The notes: generated by a model not told the origin, from the letters alone. Shown: positions 1 to 8,501, counted from the stretch's first letter. The stretch: 64,000 nucleotides of DNA from an uncultured Acidobacteriaceae bacterium (GCA_903911925.1 CAIWFH010000169.1:1-64000); one strand, 5' to 3'. Numbers and translations are program-made.

Positions 1-59
1 CGCTGTGCCAAGGTTAAATAGCTGAACATCGCCGCCTGCTGCTGATCGTCTCCACGCAT
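1..59 (-). CDS. Transposase N-terminus, cut by window edge
   Basis: Read on the minus strand from ATG at 59, this gives MRGDDQQQAAMFSYLTLAQR and then leaves the window. The complete transposase at 24267-25331 begins MRGDDQQQEAVFSYIGLEQR, so this is the start of a related but not identical element of the same IS5-like DDE family. The DNA upstream of the two ATGs differs, which supports this Met as the start. Whether the rest of the gene is intact cannot be seen here. Confidence 0.7.
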   Translation of the reverse strand, partial: MRGDDQQQAAMFSYLTLAQ

Positions 60-236
60 ACTGCTTGGATAAATCAATCCCCGCAAAAAAACTGTGACCG
101 ACATCAGACAAGGTGTTTTTCCGCAGCCTGTTTAGCCCCTGAGGAAAAGTATCCGGAAGTCTCAACTCCGCCACCATACAATGACAAACGAAGCCAGAGT
201 GGAACCAAAGCAGCTTTGAGATTTGAGGAGGTACCC

Positions 237-1199
237 ATGTCCCCATCGCGCCGCGAATTTATCGCCAGCCTGGGAGCGGCAGCCGCGCTGGCCCGGCCAC
301 GCGCCGCACGAGCGCTCGCCGGTTGCCCGTTCCGCCTGTCGGTGATCAACGACGAAATCTCCCAGGACTTCGACCACGTCTGTTACGTCGCCTCGCACGA
401 CTTCGGATTGCAGTGGATCGAACTGCGCGGCATGTGGGACAAGAACATCAGCGAGCTCGACGCGGCCCAGGTGGACCAGGCACGCGCAATCCTGGCCAAA
501 TACAACCTGCGCGTGACCGACATCGCGAGCCCGCTTTTCAAAACCGACTGGCCCGGCGCGCCGCTTTCGAAAGAAAGCCCGAAGCGCGACCAGTTCAACG
601 CCGACTTCGACTTCAAGCAGCAGGACGCGCTGCTCGAGCACTGCATCGGCCTGGCCAAGTCTTTCTCCACCGACCGCATCCGCTGCTTCGACTTCTGGCG
701 GCTTGAAGACCAGAAGCCCTATCGCGAGGCTATCAATCACAAGCTGAGCCAGGCAGCGCGCACCTGCCAAATGCACAACCTGATCCTGCTGCTTGAAAAC
801 GAGATGGCCTGCAACACGGCCACCGGCGAAGAAGCCGCTGCCACGCTCAAGGCAGTGCCCGAATCCAATTTCATGCTCAACTGGGATCCGGGCAACGCGA
901 CCACATTTGCTGACAATGTGCCGTTCCCAACCGGCTACAATCTGCTGCCCAAGCACCGCATCGGCCACTGCCACGCAAAGAATGTGATCCGCAAAACAGA
1001 CGGCAAATGGGAGTGGGCGCCCGTGGGTGAGGGCGTTGTGGATTGGGCGGGACAACTAAAGGCTCTACAGCGCGACGGCTATCACTACGCCGTCAGCCTT
1101 GAAACCCACTGGCACGGCGCGGGAACTCCCGAAGCCTCAACCCGCATCAGCATGAAGGGGTTGAAAGAGGCGTTGGCGAAAGCCGGGACTGGTTGCTAG
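237..1199 (+). CDS. Sugar phosphate isomerase/epimerase-like TIM barrel, Tat-exported
   Basis: This 320-residue protein belongs to the xylose isomerase-like (AP endonuclease 2) TIM-barrel family, which usually isomerises or epimerises sugars or their derivatives using a divalent metal. The N-terminus MSPSRREFIASLGAAAAL is a twin-arginine signal, so the enzyme is probably exported folded. Likely metal ligands are the Glu in LLENEMACN, the Asp in LNWDPGNA, the His in GHCHAKN and the Glu in VSLETHW, the E-D-H-E set of the family. I chose ATG at 237 because GAGGAGG lies six bases upstream and the Tat motif then follows directly; the reading frame is open from TTG at 216. The substrate is unknown. 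It is a single gene, followed by a palindromic repeat. Confidence 0.85.
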   Translation: MSPSRREFIASLGAAAALARPRAARALAGCPFRLSVINDEISQDFDHVCYVASHDFGLQWIELRGMWDKNISELDAAQVDQARAILAKYNLRVTDIASPLFKTDWPGAPLSKESPKRDQFNADFDFKQQDALLEHCIGLAKSFSTDRIRCFDFWRLEDQKPYREAINHKLSQAARTCQMHNLILLLENEMACNTATGEEAAATLKAVPESNFMLNWDPGNATTFADNVPFPTGYNLLPKHRIGHCHAKNVIRKTDGKWEWAPVGEGVVDWAGQLKALQRDGYHYAVSLETHWHGAGTPEASTRISMKGLKEALAKAGTGC

Positions 1200-1226
1200 C
1201 AGAGTTAGGAGTCTTCCAAAATTGCC

Positions 1227-1268
1227 GGGTGCCCCAGGTCTCGATTTTGAGACCTGGGAAACCTCGAA
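1227..1268. repeat. REP-like palindrome, family 1
   Basis: The core CCCAGGTCTC (1233-1242) and GAGACCTGGG (1249-1258) form a perfect 10-bp stem around a 6-nt loop. About 42 bases in all, including the flanks GGGTGCC and AAACCTCGAA, recur nearly unchanged in reverse orientation at 46897-46941, and a related double palindrome lies at 25678-25758. The repeat lies between two convergent genes and could also act in transcription termination. Confidence 0.75.
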
Positions 1269-1270
1269 CT

Positions 1271-2557
1271 TCAACCCGCCTTTTTCGAGTTCTGGTAAAG
1301 CCCTTCCAACGCATCGCAAGCCGACCGCACGCCGTTTTCATTTTCCAGCCGGCGCGCCACGCGTTCAGCTTGCTCTCCGAGTTTCGGATTGGCCAACATC
1401 GCCTTGAGTTTGCGAACCACTTGGGCGGTGCGATAGTTCTTCCGTTGAATCGTATGCGACACCTTCAGCCGGCGCATGCGCCGTGCGTTGTCGGGCTGGT
1501 CGTGCGAGTAGGGCATGATCAGCATCGGCTTGCCGGCTCGGAGGCATTGCGCCGTCGTCCCCACTCCGCCCTGGTGCACCACCATGGCCGCGCGCGAGAA
1601 CAGCGCGGAGTAAGGCGCGTACTCGGCGGTGCAGATGGTCTCGGGCAGCGCCTGACGCGGCAGGTTGCGCGGATCAGACCCGATCAAGAGTACCGCGCGA
1701 ATTCCCAGGCGCATGGCCGCTGTGGCTGAAACCTCGTAGAAATCTCCCGCCGCCAGCACTGCTGCCGAGCCCAGCGTAAACACCACTGGAGGCTCGCCGG
1801 CCGCGAGGAACTCTTCCAGGTTTGAAGGCAGCGTAGCATTGCCTGCGTCGGCGTCGTAGTAGCAGAAGCCGGTGATCTTCGAATTCGGCGGCCAGTCTTT
1901 CTGTTCGGTGCCCAGCACCTTGGAGAAGAGCGCCAGCACCAGGTACGGCGAGTGCTTTGCGTCGAAGAGCGGATTCGCGCCTTTCGCCAGACCCAACTCG
2001 CGGCGCAGTTCGTAGATCGGTTCGGGCCACTTGCGGCTCACAAATCGCGCCAGCCGCTTGACCACTCGGCCAAGTCCCGGCACGGCCTTGTCAGCCCGCG
2101 CCAAACGCGGATACATGGGCAGCACCGGCGGGTCGAATGCCGAGAAGAATGAGATCGGGGCAAGCACATAGCTGGCCCACGGAATCCCAGTGACGTCGGC
2201 TACCACCGGACCGGCATAATTCAACTCGCCAATCAGCAGCAGGTCGGCGCGCACGGGTTTGGTGGCTGCGTCGAGCAGGTCGTCGTAGGTCTGGCGCAGC
2301 GCGGGAAAGAGAAAATCCCGCAGACCAGTTTCCGTGCCGTGCTTCACGTCGTAGACCATCTCAACCAACGCTGAGTTGGTGGGGTCGATGTCTGGCCGGA
2401 CCGCGTGAAATTCAAGGCCCAGCGGAATAATTTTGGAAGCGTAGACCGCGGGCAGCGCCATCACCGGCGTATGGCCTCGCCGCTTCAACTCCAGAGCGAT
2501 CGCAATCAGCGGATTGGTGTCGCCAAAAGTGCCGATGTTCGATAGAACAATGCGCAA
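1271..2557 (-). CDS. Family-1 glycosyltransferase (MGT/Gtf type)
   Basis: This 428-residue GT-B fold glycosyltransferase resembles macrolide, sterol and flavonoid UDP-glycosyltransferases. The N-terminal acceptor half starts LRIVLSNIGTFGDTNPLIA, the usual GxxGD-type entry of the family. The C-terminal donor half has VVFTLGSAAV and the nucleotide-sugar motif VVHQGGVGTTAQCLRAGKP followed by PYSHDQPDNA. The frame is open far upstream across murU, but a TTG at 2557 with AGGA seven bases upstream gives a start exactly at the conserved N-terminus. It is the last gene of a minus-strand operon after the AmgK-RapZ and MurU-like genes, which suggests it glycosylates a lipid or envelope component. The acceptor is unknown. 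Confidence 0.85.
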   Translation of the reverse strand: MRIVLSNIGTFGDTNPLIAIALELKRRGHTPVMALPAVYASKIIPLGLEFHAVRPDIDPTNSALVEMVYDVKHGTETGLRDFLFPALRQTYDDLLDAATKPVRADLLLIGELNYAGPVVADVTGIPWASYVLAPISFFSAFDPPVLPMYPRLARADKAVPGLGRVVKRLARFVSRKWPEPIYELRRELGLAKGANPLFDAKHSPYLVLALFSKVLGTEQKDWPPNSKITGFCYYDADAGNATLPSNLEEFLAAGEPPVVFTLGSAAVLAAGDFYEVSATAAMRLGIRAVLLIGSDPRNLPRQALPETICTAEYAPYSALFSRAAMVVHQGGVGTTAQCLRAGKPMLIMPYSHDQPDNARRMRRLKVSHTIQRKNYRTAQVVRKLKAMLANPKLGEQAERVARRLENENGVRSACDALEGLYQNSKKAG

Positions 2558-2630
2558 GTGGTCGTCCTGGGGCCGCTCGCAGCCCACACTTAAAAGGGTA
2601 ATGCACTGCCCTTCTGCTTCGTCTGATTTG

Positions 2631-3395
2631 TCAGAGAATTGATCGGGTGATTGAATACACACCGCTCTCGACATCCTGGGCCGCATGGAGGATGCTTTCA
2701 GGCCGTCCGAGATCGCGCCAGTAGGATTCATCGGCGCGAAAGGCGACGATCTTCTCTCCCTGTGCCGCCAGGCGCAAATAGGCGTTGACAATGGAGAATG
2801 CGCCTTCTTCTTCCATCTTCGCGAAGATGCCGGGCGAAAGAATGTGGATTCCAGAAAAGGCCAGTGGCTGCACGTGTCTGGCTGAGAGCGCCAACTGATC
2901 TTCGCCATCGCGCCCGTACCGGCGGCCGCAAAGCAGGCCTTGCTCGTCGAAAAGCAGATACCGCGAAGTTTCCCGATCCTGAACCGCCAGCGTGGCCAGG
3001 GCGCCTTGGCTGGTATGAAATTGAACCATCTGCGCAAGGTCGATTGTGCTGAGCACGTCAACATTGTGCAAGATAAAAGGCTGTTGCGAATCTCTGCCTG
3101 CCTCAAGGAAGAAATGTTCCGCCCGCCTCAAGCCGCCGCCGGTGTCAAGCAATTCATCCTCGCGGGAGATTTCAATGTGCATGCCGAAGTTGTGGTTGGC
3201 TTCGAGGTACTCGACAATCAAGCCGCCGAAATGATGCGTATTGACGATAACTTCGCGTACTCCAAAGCTGCGCAAGCGGCAGAGCGTGATTTCAAGCAGC
3301 GTGCGGCCGGCAACAGTTACCAGCGCTTTGGGGCGATCGTCGGTGAGCGGCCGCAGGCGCGTACCCAGGCCGGCGGCCAGAATCATCGCTCTCAT
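2631..3395 (-). CDS. murU: MurU-like sugar-1-phosphate nucleotidyltransferase
   Basis: A nucleotidyltransferase of about 254 residues that should join NTP and a sugar 1-phosphate to give an NDP-sugar. The signature LAAGLGTRLRPLTDDRPKAL is at the N-terminus, and the metal-binding Asp is in LHNVDVLSTIDLAQM. The length and the upstream AmgK-like kinase fit MurU, which makes UDP-MurNAc from MurNAc 1-phosphate in the cell-wall recycling route that bypasses MurA; a mannose- or glucose-1-phosphate enzyme is possible. The ATG at 3395 overlaps the upstream stop as ATGA with GAGAG nine bases before it; an ATG at 3404 is the alternative start. The gene name rests on synteny as well as motifs. Confidence 0.85.
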   Translation of the reverse strand: MRAMILAAGLGTRLRPLTDDRPKALVTVAGRTLLEITLCRLRSFGVREVIVNTHHFGGLIVEYLEANHNFGMHIEISREDELLDTGGGLRRAEHFFLEAGRDSQQPFILHNVDVLSTIDLAQMVQFHTSQGALATLAVQDRETSRYLLFDEQGLLCGRRYGRDGEDQLALSARHVQPLAFSGIHILSPGIFAKMEEEGAFSIVNAYLRLAAQGEKIVAFRADESYWRDLGRPESILHAAQDVESGVYSITRSIL

Positions 3396-4819
3396 TTGAG
3401 CCATCTCTCTTGCTCGACATGGCGGACGTCCACTTCTACGCCGCTCATGCCGCGCAAATGCTTCGCCAACTGCTCGGCCAGGTACACGGAGCGATGCTGG
3501 CCGCCGGTGCAGCCGAACGAGACCATGAGGTTTTTGAATCCGCGGCTCTGATACTGGCTGACGCTCGCGTCCACCAGAGACAGAACCGATGCGAAGTATT
3601 GATGCACGCTTGGCTGCTGACTCAAGTAGTCAATGACGGGAGCATCTTTGCCGGTGAGTTGCTTGAACTGTTCCTGGCGCCCCGGGTTCGGCAAGCTGCG
3701 GGCGTCAAACACAAACCCGCCGCCATTCCCCGACGGATCGGCGGGCATTTCGCGATGAAAGCTGAAGCTGAAAACCCGCACCTTCAACGCGTCCGCTGAA
3801 CCGGCCAGCCCCCGCAGTTTCTCCGACGCCGATATGGCCTGGAGAGCCTCCATCAACGCAGGCAGGGCAACGGGCAGCTTCACGTTTTCGGCCAACCAGC
3901 GAAGATTCTTCAAGGCATACGGCACTGACTGCAGAAAATGCGCCTTGCGCTCATAGAATCCGCGGAAGCCATAGGCTCCCAGCGCCTGAAGGATGCGCAC
4001 GTAAACGTAGGCGTAGTAGTGCTCCATGAACGCATCGCGCTTCAGGTCGACGTGCCCGGCAAGACAATCGAGATAGTAGTCCAGCAGTTCCTGGCGCAAC
4101 TGGGGCGGCAAGTCGGCCTTGCCGTCATAGAGCAGCGACGCGATGTCGTATTGCAGCGCGCCTTTGCGGCCGCCCTGGTAATCAAGGAAATACGGATGGC
4201 CGTCGCGCAGCATCACATTGCGCGACTGAAAATCCCGGTAAAGGAAATAATCGTGACTGGCGCTGAGCAGGAATTTTGTCAGCCGGCTGAAGTCAACCTC
4301 CAGCGCCTGCTCGTTGAAAGGAATGCCGGCCAGCCGCAGGAAATAATACTTGAAATAGTTCAAATCCCAGGCAATGGATTGGCGGTCGAAGCTGGAGCGC
4401 GGATAGCAGACCTTGTAATTCAAATCGCGGCCGGCATCTACCTGAAAGCGCGGCAGTACGGCCACCACTTTGCGATAGGCTTCAATCGCCGCCGCAGCGA
4501 TGGTGTCGCCGTCGCGGTTTTGCCCCAGAAACTCGAAGAGCGTGGTGTCGCCCAGGTCCTCTTCCAGGTACGCGCCCTGGTTCAGATCCTCCGCGTAAAT
4601 CTCAGGCACCGGCAGCCCATGGCGCCAGAAATGCTTTGAGAATTCAAGGAAGGCCACATTCTCCTCGCGCACGTCGTACCGGATTCCAATGGCGCTGAAC
4701 TGACCGCCGGAGAGCCGGACAATCACGCGCCCCGAGCCGCCAAGCTGGCCCTGAAGCGGCGTCGCGCTTTCAGCCTGCATGCGGAAACGCTGCACGAAGA
4801 GTTGTCGTAGGACGTCCAT
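3392..4819 (-). CDS. AmgK-like amino-sugar kinase fused to RapZ C-terminal domain
   Basis: This 475-residue protein has two parts. Residues about 1-330 are an aminoglycoside-phosphotransferase fold with the catalytic loop YRDFQSRNVM and the metal-binding LDYQGG, as in the anomeric MurNAc/GlcNAc kinase AmgK (usually about 330-340 residues). Residues about 340-475 match the C-terminal domain of RapZ: FVFDARSLPNPG and VSFGCTGGQHRSVYLAEQL are its signatures. The N-terminal ATPase part of RapZ is absent. In enterobacteria the RapZ C-terminal domain senses GlcN6P and binds small RNAs that control GlmS. I chose ATG at 4819 over 4912 because it gives the expected kinase N-terminus and has a purine-rich stretch (AAAGAGA) upstream. 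It overlaps the MurU-like gene, so the two are probably translated together. Confidence 0.88.
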   Translation of the reverse strand: MDVLRQLFVQRFRMQAESATPLQGQLGGSGRVIVRLSGGQFSAIGIRYDVREENVAFLEFSKHFWRHGLPVPEIYAEDLNQGAYLEEDLGDTTLFEFLGQNRDGDTIAAAAIEAYRKVVAVLPRFQVDAGRDLNYKVCYPRSSFDRQSIAWDLNYFKYYFLRLAGIPFNEQALEVDFSRLTKFLLSASHDYFLYRDFQSRNVMLRDGHPYFLDYQGGRKGALQYDIASLLYDGKADLPPQLRQELLDYYLDCLAGHVDLKRDAFMEHYYAYVYVRILQALGAYGFRGFYERKAHFLQSVPYALKNLRWLAENVKLPVALPALMEALQAISASEKLRGLAGSADALKVRVFSFSFHREMPADPSGNGGGFVFDARSLPNPGRQEQFKQLTGKDAPVIDYLSQQPSVHQYFASVLSLVDASVSQYQSRGFKNLMVSFGCTGGQHRSVYLAEQLAKHLRGMSGVEVDVRHVEQERWLK

Positions 4820-4994
4820 GAATCTCTTTCTGTAGAAAGTACAAGCTGCTTCACAACGATACCCACCGCGGGGAATCGGACGCAAGGGCTTCGAGGCTGA
4901 GTCGGTCGCCAATTGAGAATCAGGCGCGCCACTCTCCCTTCAGCCTCACTTAACCTTCTGCGCGGATAATGATCTTGGAGATACTTGAAAACTC

Positions 4995-5690
4995 ATGCGT
5001 GTTCTGCTCGTGGAAGATGAGGTTCGGCTGGCTGACAATCTTGCCGCCGCCCTGCGCGACGGACCCGGCTTTGCGGTGGATTGGGCCGAAGACGGCCTGG
5101 CTGCCGACGACTTTGCCTGCGCCGCCAGCTACGACTTGGTGATTCTCGACCTGATGCTGCCCAAACTGGATGGGCTGGGCGTGCTGAAGCGCCTGCGCGG
5201 TCGCCAGGACTCCACTCCCGTGCTGGTGCTCACCGCGAAGGATGGCAAGGACTCCATCGTCCAACTGCTCAACGCCGGCGCCGACGATTACCTGGCCAAG
5301 CCTTTTGACCTGGGCGAACTGTTGGCCCGGGCCAAGGCCCTGATCCGCCGCGGAAAAGGCGCCGCACACCCGACACTGGCCGCGCTCGACCTTTCGGTAA
5401 ACACGCTGGAGCAGTCGGTACATCGCAATGGCGTCCCGGTGGCGCTGTCGCCGATCGAGTATCGCATTCTCGAGTACCTCATCCACCGGCCGCGCGCCGT
5501 GGTCAGCAAGCGCGAGTTGCTTGAGCACCTCTACGACTTCAACTGGGAGCACCATTCAAACGTGATTGAAGCTCACGTTTCCAACCTGCGCAAAAAACTC
5601 GATGCTGCCGTGCCCGACGCCGAGCCGGTCATTGAGACCATGCGCGGGCGCGGCTATCGCCTGGCTCCCGAGGCGGAGCAGACATCATGA
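4995..5690 (+). CDS. OmpR-family response regulator
   Basis: A 231-residue two-component response regulator. The receiver domain (1-115) has the acidic pocket E7/D8, phospho-acceptor D52 in VILDLMLP, T80 and K102 in AKPFDLGELL. The C-terminal winged helix (about 130-225) ends with EAHVSNLRKKLD and the typical MRGRGYRL wing, so it should bind DNA after phosphorylation. The sequence is closest in style to QseB/PmrA-type regulators. Its stop overlaps the start of the histidine kinase gene as ATGA, so the two form one operon. Targets cannot be deduced from the window. Confidence 0.95.
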   Translation: MRVLLVEDEVRLADNLAAALRDGPGFAVDWAEDGLAADDFACAASYDLVILDLMLPKLDGLGVLKRLRGRQDSTPVLVLTAKDGKDSIVQLLNAGADDYLAKPFDLGELLARAKALIRRGKGAAHPTLAALDLSVNTLEQSVHRNGVPVALSPIEYRILEYLIHRPRAVVSKRELLEHLYDFNWEHHSNVIEAHVSNLRKKLDAAVPDAEPVIETMRGRGYRLAPEAEQTS

Positions 5691-7153
5691 GGCTCGCCTT
5701 CCAGCATCGGTCCATTGCCTTCCGGCTCATCGCCGCGGTGCTTGCCGTGGAACTGGTTTCTTCGCTCGGGGTGATTCTGATCTCGCTGGGCTATGAGCGG
5801 CACACGCACTTTGTGGCTTTCGACATCAGCCTGCGCGGCCGCGCCGATTCCGTTCTGGGCGCAGTGCAAGACGCCGAGGACGCCGCGGATAACGTGATGC
5901 TGAACCAGGCCGACCTGCATTTGCCGCCGGACGACATTTACGAGGTGTACGACCAGTTCGGCCGCCTGCTGGGCCGTTCACCCAATTGGGCAGGAATGGC
6001 CAACACTGCTTCGACGCCATCGAATACGCCGCATGGCAATTTCTTCAAAATCGTGCTCAACGGCCGCCACTACCGGGCGCTCCAGCTTCATGGATCACGC
6101 ATCGTCGATCCCGGCGAACGCGGCGGCGGCAAGCTGCGCCAGGTGACCATCGTCTATGGCGGGCCCACAGAGCACGTGTGGCATGCCATTCGTGGCGCGG
6201 TCGAGTTCTATGCCGGCGGCAGCATTGTGCTCCTGCTGGTTACCGGCCCGCTGATCGCCTGGCTGCTGCATCGCGGCCTGCTGCCCTTGCGCCAACTGGC
6301 CGCACTCGCGGGTCGAGTCTCGGTCGATTCATGGTATTTTTCGCCCCCTGCCAGCGCTCACCTTACTCCGGAACTGGCCCCGCTGACGCAAGCGATTGAA
6401 AGCGTGCTGGAACGGTTGGAGCGCTCGTTCACGCAACAGAAGACTTTTGTCTCCGACGCCGCGCATGAGCTCAAGACCGGCGTTGCCGTCATCAAGTCAT
6501 CGTTGCAACTGCTGGGAATGAGGCAGCGCACCCCGGCGGAGTACATGGCCGGCCTGGAGCGCTGCCTTGCCGACAGCCAGCGTCTGGAAGAGACCGTGGC
6601 CAAGATGCTCACCCTCGCGCGCTTTGAGAGCGTTCAATCCAGCCCGGGTCCGCAGCCCACTGCCGACCTGCCGGACTGCCTGCGCCTCACAGTGAACGAA
6701 CTGGCGACCTTTGCCGCCCTTCACCGCGTCCAACTGGTGCCCGCGCCCCCGCCGCCGGGGATGTTTTTCGTCCCCATCGCGGCAGAAGACTGCTCTGTGC
6801 TGCTCTCAAATCTCCTGCTGAATGCCCTTCAGCACAGCCCGCCCGATTCGACGGTCGAAGCTCATCTCACAACAGGTTCCGAAGTCGTCAACCTGGTGAT
6901 TGAGGACCATGGTGAGGGTATCGATCCTGAAGTTCTGCCTCACGTCTTCGATCGCTTTTATCGCGGCGATCCATCGCGCACACGCACTACTGGCGGTACC
7001 GGCCTGGGTCTGGCCATCGCCAGGGCCATCGCCGAACGGGCCGGCGGTTCCATTTCCATTGCCAGCCGGCCCGGAGAGGGCACAACCGTAACTGTCTGCC
7101 TGCCGCTGGCCGCCGAAAGCCAGGCCAGCCAATCAAACCAGCCTTCAGCATGA
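5687..7153 (+). CDS. Sensor histidine kinase
   Basis: A 488-residue membrane sensor kinase, partner of the regulator it overlaps by four bases. A first membrane segment lies at about 10-33, an extracytoplasmic sensor at about 35-175 with no domain I recognise, and a second membrane segment in GGSIVLLLVTGPLIAWLL. The HisKA H-box reads DAAHELKTGVAVI; the usual proline after HELRT is glycine here. The ATPase domain has the N-box LLLNALQHSP, G1 EDHGEGID, F-box FDRFYRGD and G2 GGTGLGLAIAR, so it should be active. The signal sensed is unknown. Confidence 0.94.
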   Translation: MRLAFQHRSIAFRLIAAVLAVELVSSLGVILISLGYERHTHFVAFDISLRGRADSVLGAVQDAEDAADNVMLNQADLHLPPDDIYEVYDQFGRLLGRSPNWAGMANTASTPSNTPHGNFFKIVLNGRHYRALQLHGSRIVDPGERGGGKLRQVTIVYGGPTEHVWHAIRGAVEFYAGGSIVLLLVTGPLIAWLLHRGLLPLRQLAALAGRVSVDSWYFSPPASAHLTPELAPLTQAIESVLERLERSFTQQKTFVSDAAHELKTGVAVIKSSLQLLGMRQRTPAEYMAGLERCLADSQRLEETVAKMLTLARFESVQSSPGPQPTADLPDCLRLTVNELATFAALHRVQLVPAPPPPGMFFVPIAAEDCSVLLSNLLLNALQHSPPDSTVEAHLTTGSEVVNLVIEDHGEGIDPEVLPHVFDRFYRGDPSRTRTTGGTGLGLAIARAIAERAGGSISIASRPGEGTTVTVCLPLAAESQASQSNQPSA

Positions 7154-7226
7154 TTTAATTCAGCTGTGGCACACTTCAACAGCGGCGAAGAACGTCTGAT
7201 TCGCTGAAATTTACGCGGAGCCTCCC

Positions 7227-8273
7227 ATGCAAATCCATCGCAGCATTCGTCTTTCCCTCGGGGCCTTTTTAGCCGCGGCCCTTTTGTGTGCCTTCATTGC
7301 CGTTGCGCGTCCGGCCGCCGCGCAGCAGCCTTATCACGTGATTGACACCTGGAAGCTGGGCGGCGACGGCGGCTGGGATTACTTGCTGGCCGACCCCCCG
7401 GCGCACCGGCTTTACGTCACGCACGGCGCTCGCGTTGAAGTCATCGACACTGCCACGGGCAAGCCCGTAGGCGCAATTACCGGCCTGCATGGAACTCACG
7501 GTATTGCTCTCGATACAGCCGGCAAGTTCGGCTACATCTCCGACGGCGGCGGCAATGCGGTGATCGTGTTTGACCGTGCCACCCTGGCTACAGTGGCCAC
7601 CATTCCAGCGGGGACCAACCCCGACGCAATTATCTTTGAGCCGGCTACCAAAACCGTCTGGGCCTTCAACGGCCGCAGCAAGGACGCGACAGTGATTGAC
7701 GCCGCGGCGCAAAAGGTAGTGGCCACCGTTCCCCTGCCCGGCAAACCCGAGTTTGCCGCAGTCGACGGAAAAGGGACGATCTTCAACAACATTGAAGACA
7801 AGAACGAAATCGTGCGCCTGGACGCGCACACAAAGACGCTCACTGCCACGTGGGCGGCGGGTTGCGAGTCGCCCAGCGGACTGGCCTTCGACGTAGCCGG
7901 CGCACGGTTGTTTCCTGTCTGCGACGGCAAGAAGATGGCGGTAGTTGACTCCAATTCCGGCAAGTTGCTGGCGACAGCGGCCATCGGCGACGGGCCGGAC
8001 GCCGCGGGATGGAATGCAGCAGCCAAGCTTGCGTTCGCATCGAGCGGAGATGGAATTCTGTCTGTGGTGGATGCCGGGAACCCCGGGTACAAGACCATCC
8101 AAAGCGTGGCCACGCAGCGCGGCGCGCGGACCATGGCTTACGATTCGGGCGCCGACCGGGTTTACCTGGTCACCGCCGAGTTCGGGCCGCGGCCCGCTGC
8201 CACGCCCGAGAATCCACGGCCCCGGCCAGCGATTGTTCCCGGTAGCTTCTCGATCATAGTTGTGGGCCGGTAG
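7227..8273 (+). CDS. Secreted YncE-like YVTN beta-propeller protein
   Basis: A 348-residue exported protein. The N-terminus has a signal peptide ending near RPAAAQQPYH. The rest is a series of about 40-residue blades with YVTN/YncE-type phrases such as RLYVTHGARVEVIDTATGKP, YISDGGGNAVIVFDRATL and VTVPLPGKPEF, giving a beta-propeller. Proteins of this kind are common in Acidobacteriota and are mostly of unknown function, probably acting in ligand binding outside the cytoplasm. It stands about 70 bases after the histidine kinase gene and may be part of that transcription unit or separately expressed. It is followed by a hairpin at 8299-8332 with a 9-bp perfect stem. Confidence 0.85.
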   Translation: MQIHRSIRLSLGAFLAAALLCAFIAVARPAAAQQPYHVIDTWKLGGDGGWDYLLADPPAHRLYVTHGARVEVIDTATGKPVGAITGLHGTHGIALDTAGKFGYISDGGGNAVIVFDRATLATVATIPAGTNPDAIIFEPATKTVWAFNGRSKDATVIDAAAQKVVATVPLPGKPEFAAVDGKGTIFNNIEDKNEIVRLDAHTKTLTATWAAGCESPSGLAFDVAGARLFPVCDGKKMAVVDSNSGKLLATAAIGDGPDAAGWNAAAKLAFASSGDGILSVVDAGNPGYKTIQSVATQRGARTMAYDSGADRVYLVTAEFGPRPAATPENPRPRPAIVPGSFSIIVVGR

Positions 8274-8378
8274 GCTGGCCCCTCTCAAGTTCGCCACACC
8301 ATCCATGGGTGTTTGTCCGAGCGCATGGATGGGAATGGCTGAATCAGGCATGATGGGGCATTCACCCCGGGAGTCTTT

Positions 8379-8501
8379 GTGAAGATTCTTCTCGGCATCC
8401 TGGCCGCTGTCCTGATTGCTGCTTCCCTGTTCGCCGACTACAAATGGCGGCAGTGGCTGGCAGCCCGCAAGCGCGACCGCGAATCCCAACGCAACTTGTA
8501 G
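8379..8501 (+). CDS. Small single-pass membrane peptide, 40 aa
   Basis: GTG at 8379 is preceded by GGGAG with five bases of spacing and opens a 40-residue frame ending at TAG 8499. The sequence starts MKILLGILAAVLIAASLF, one hydrophobic helix, followed by ADYKWRQWLAARKRDRESQ, a basic and aromatic cytoplasmic-type tail. The composition is that of a real small inner-membrane protein. Function is unknown. It lies between the YVTN protein and the DsbA-like gene. The alternative is a chance frame; the good ribosome site and clean helix-plus-basic-tail argue against that. Confidence 0.6.
   Translation: MKILLGILAAVLIAASLFADYKWRQWLAARKRDRESQRNL

Noticed and set aside
162..1055. 297-residue minus-strand open frame opposite the sugar isomerase gene
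   Set aside because: It is the shadow of a GC-rich gene on the other strand; the plus-strand protein has clear family motifs and this frame has none.
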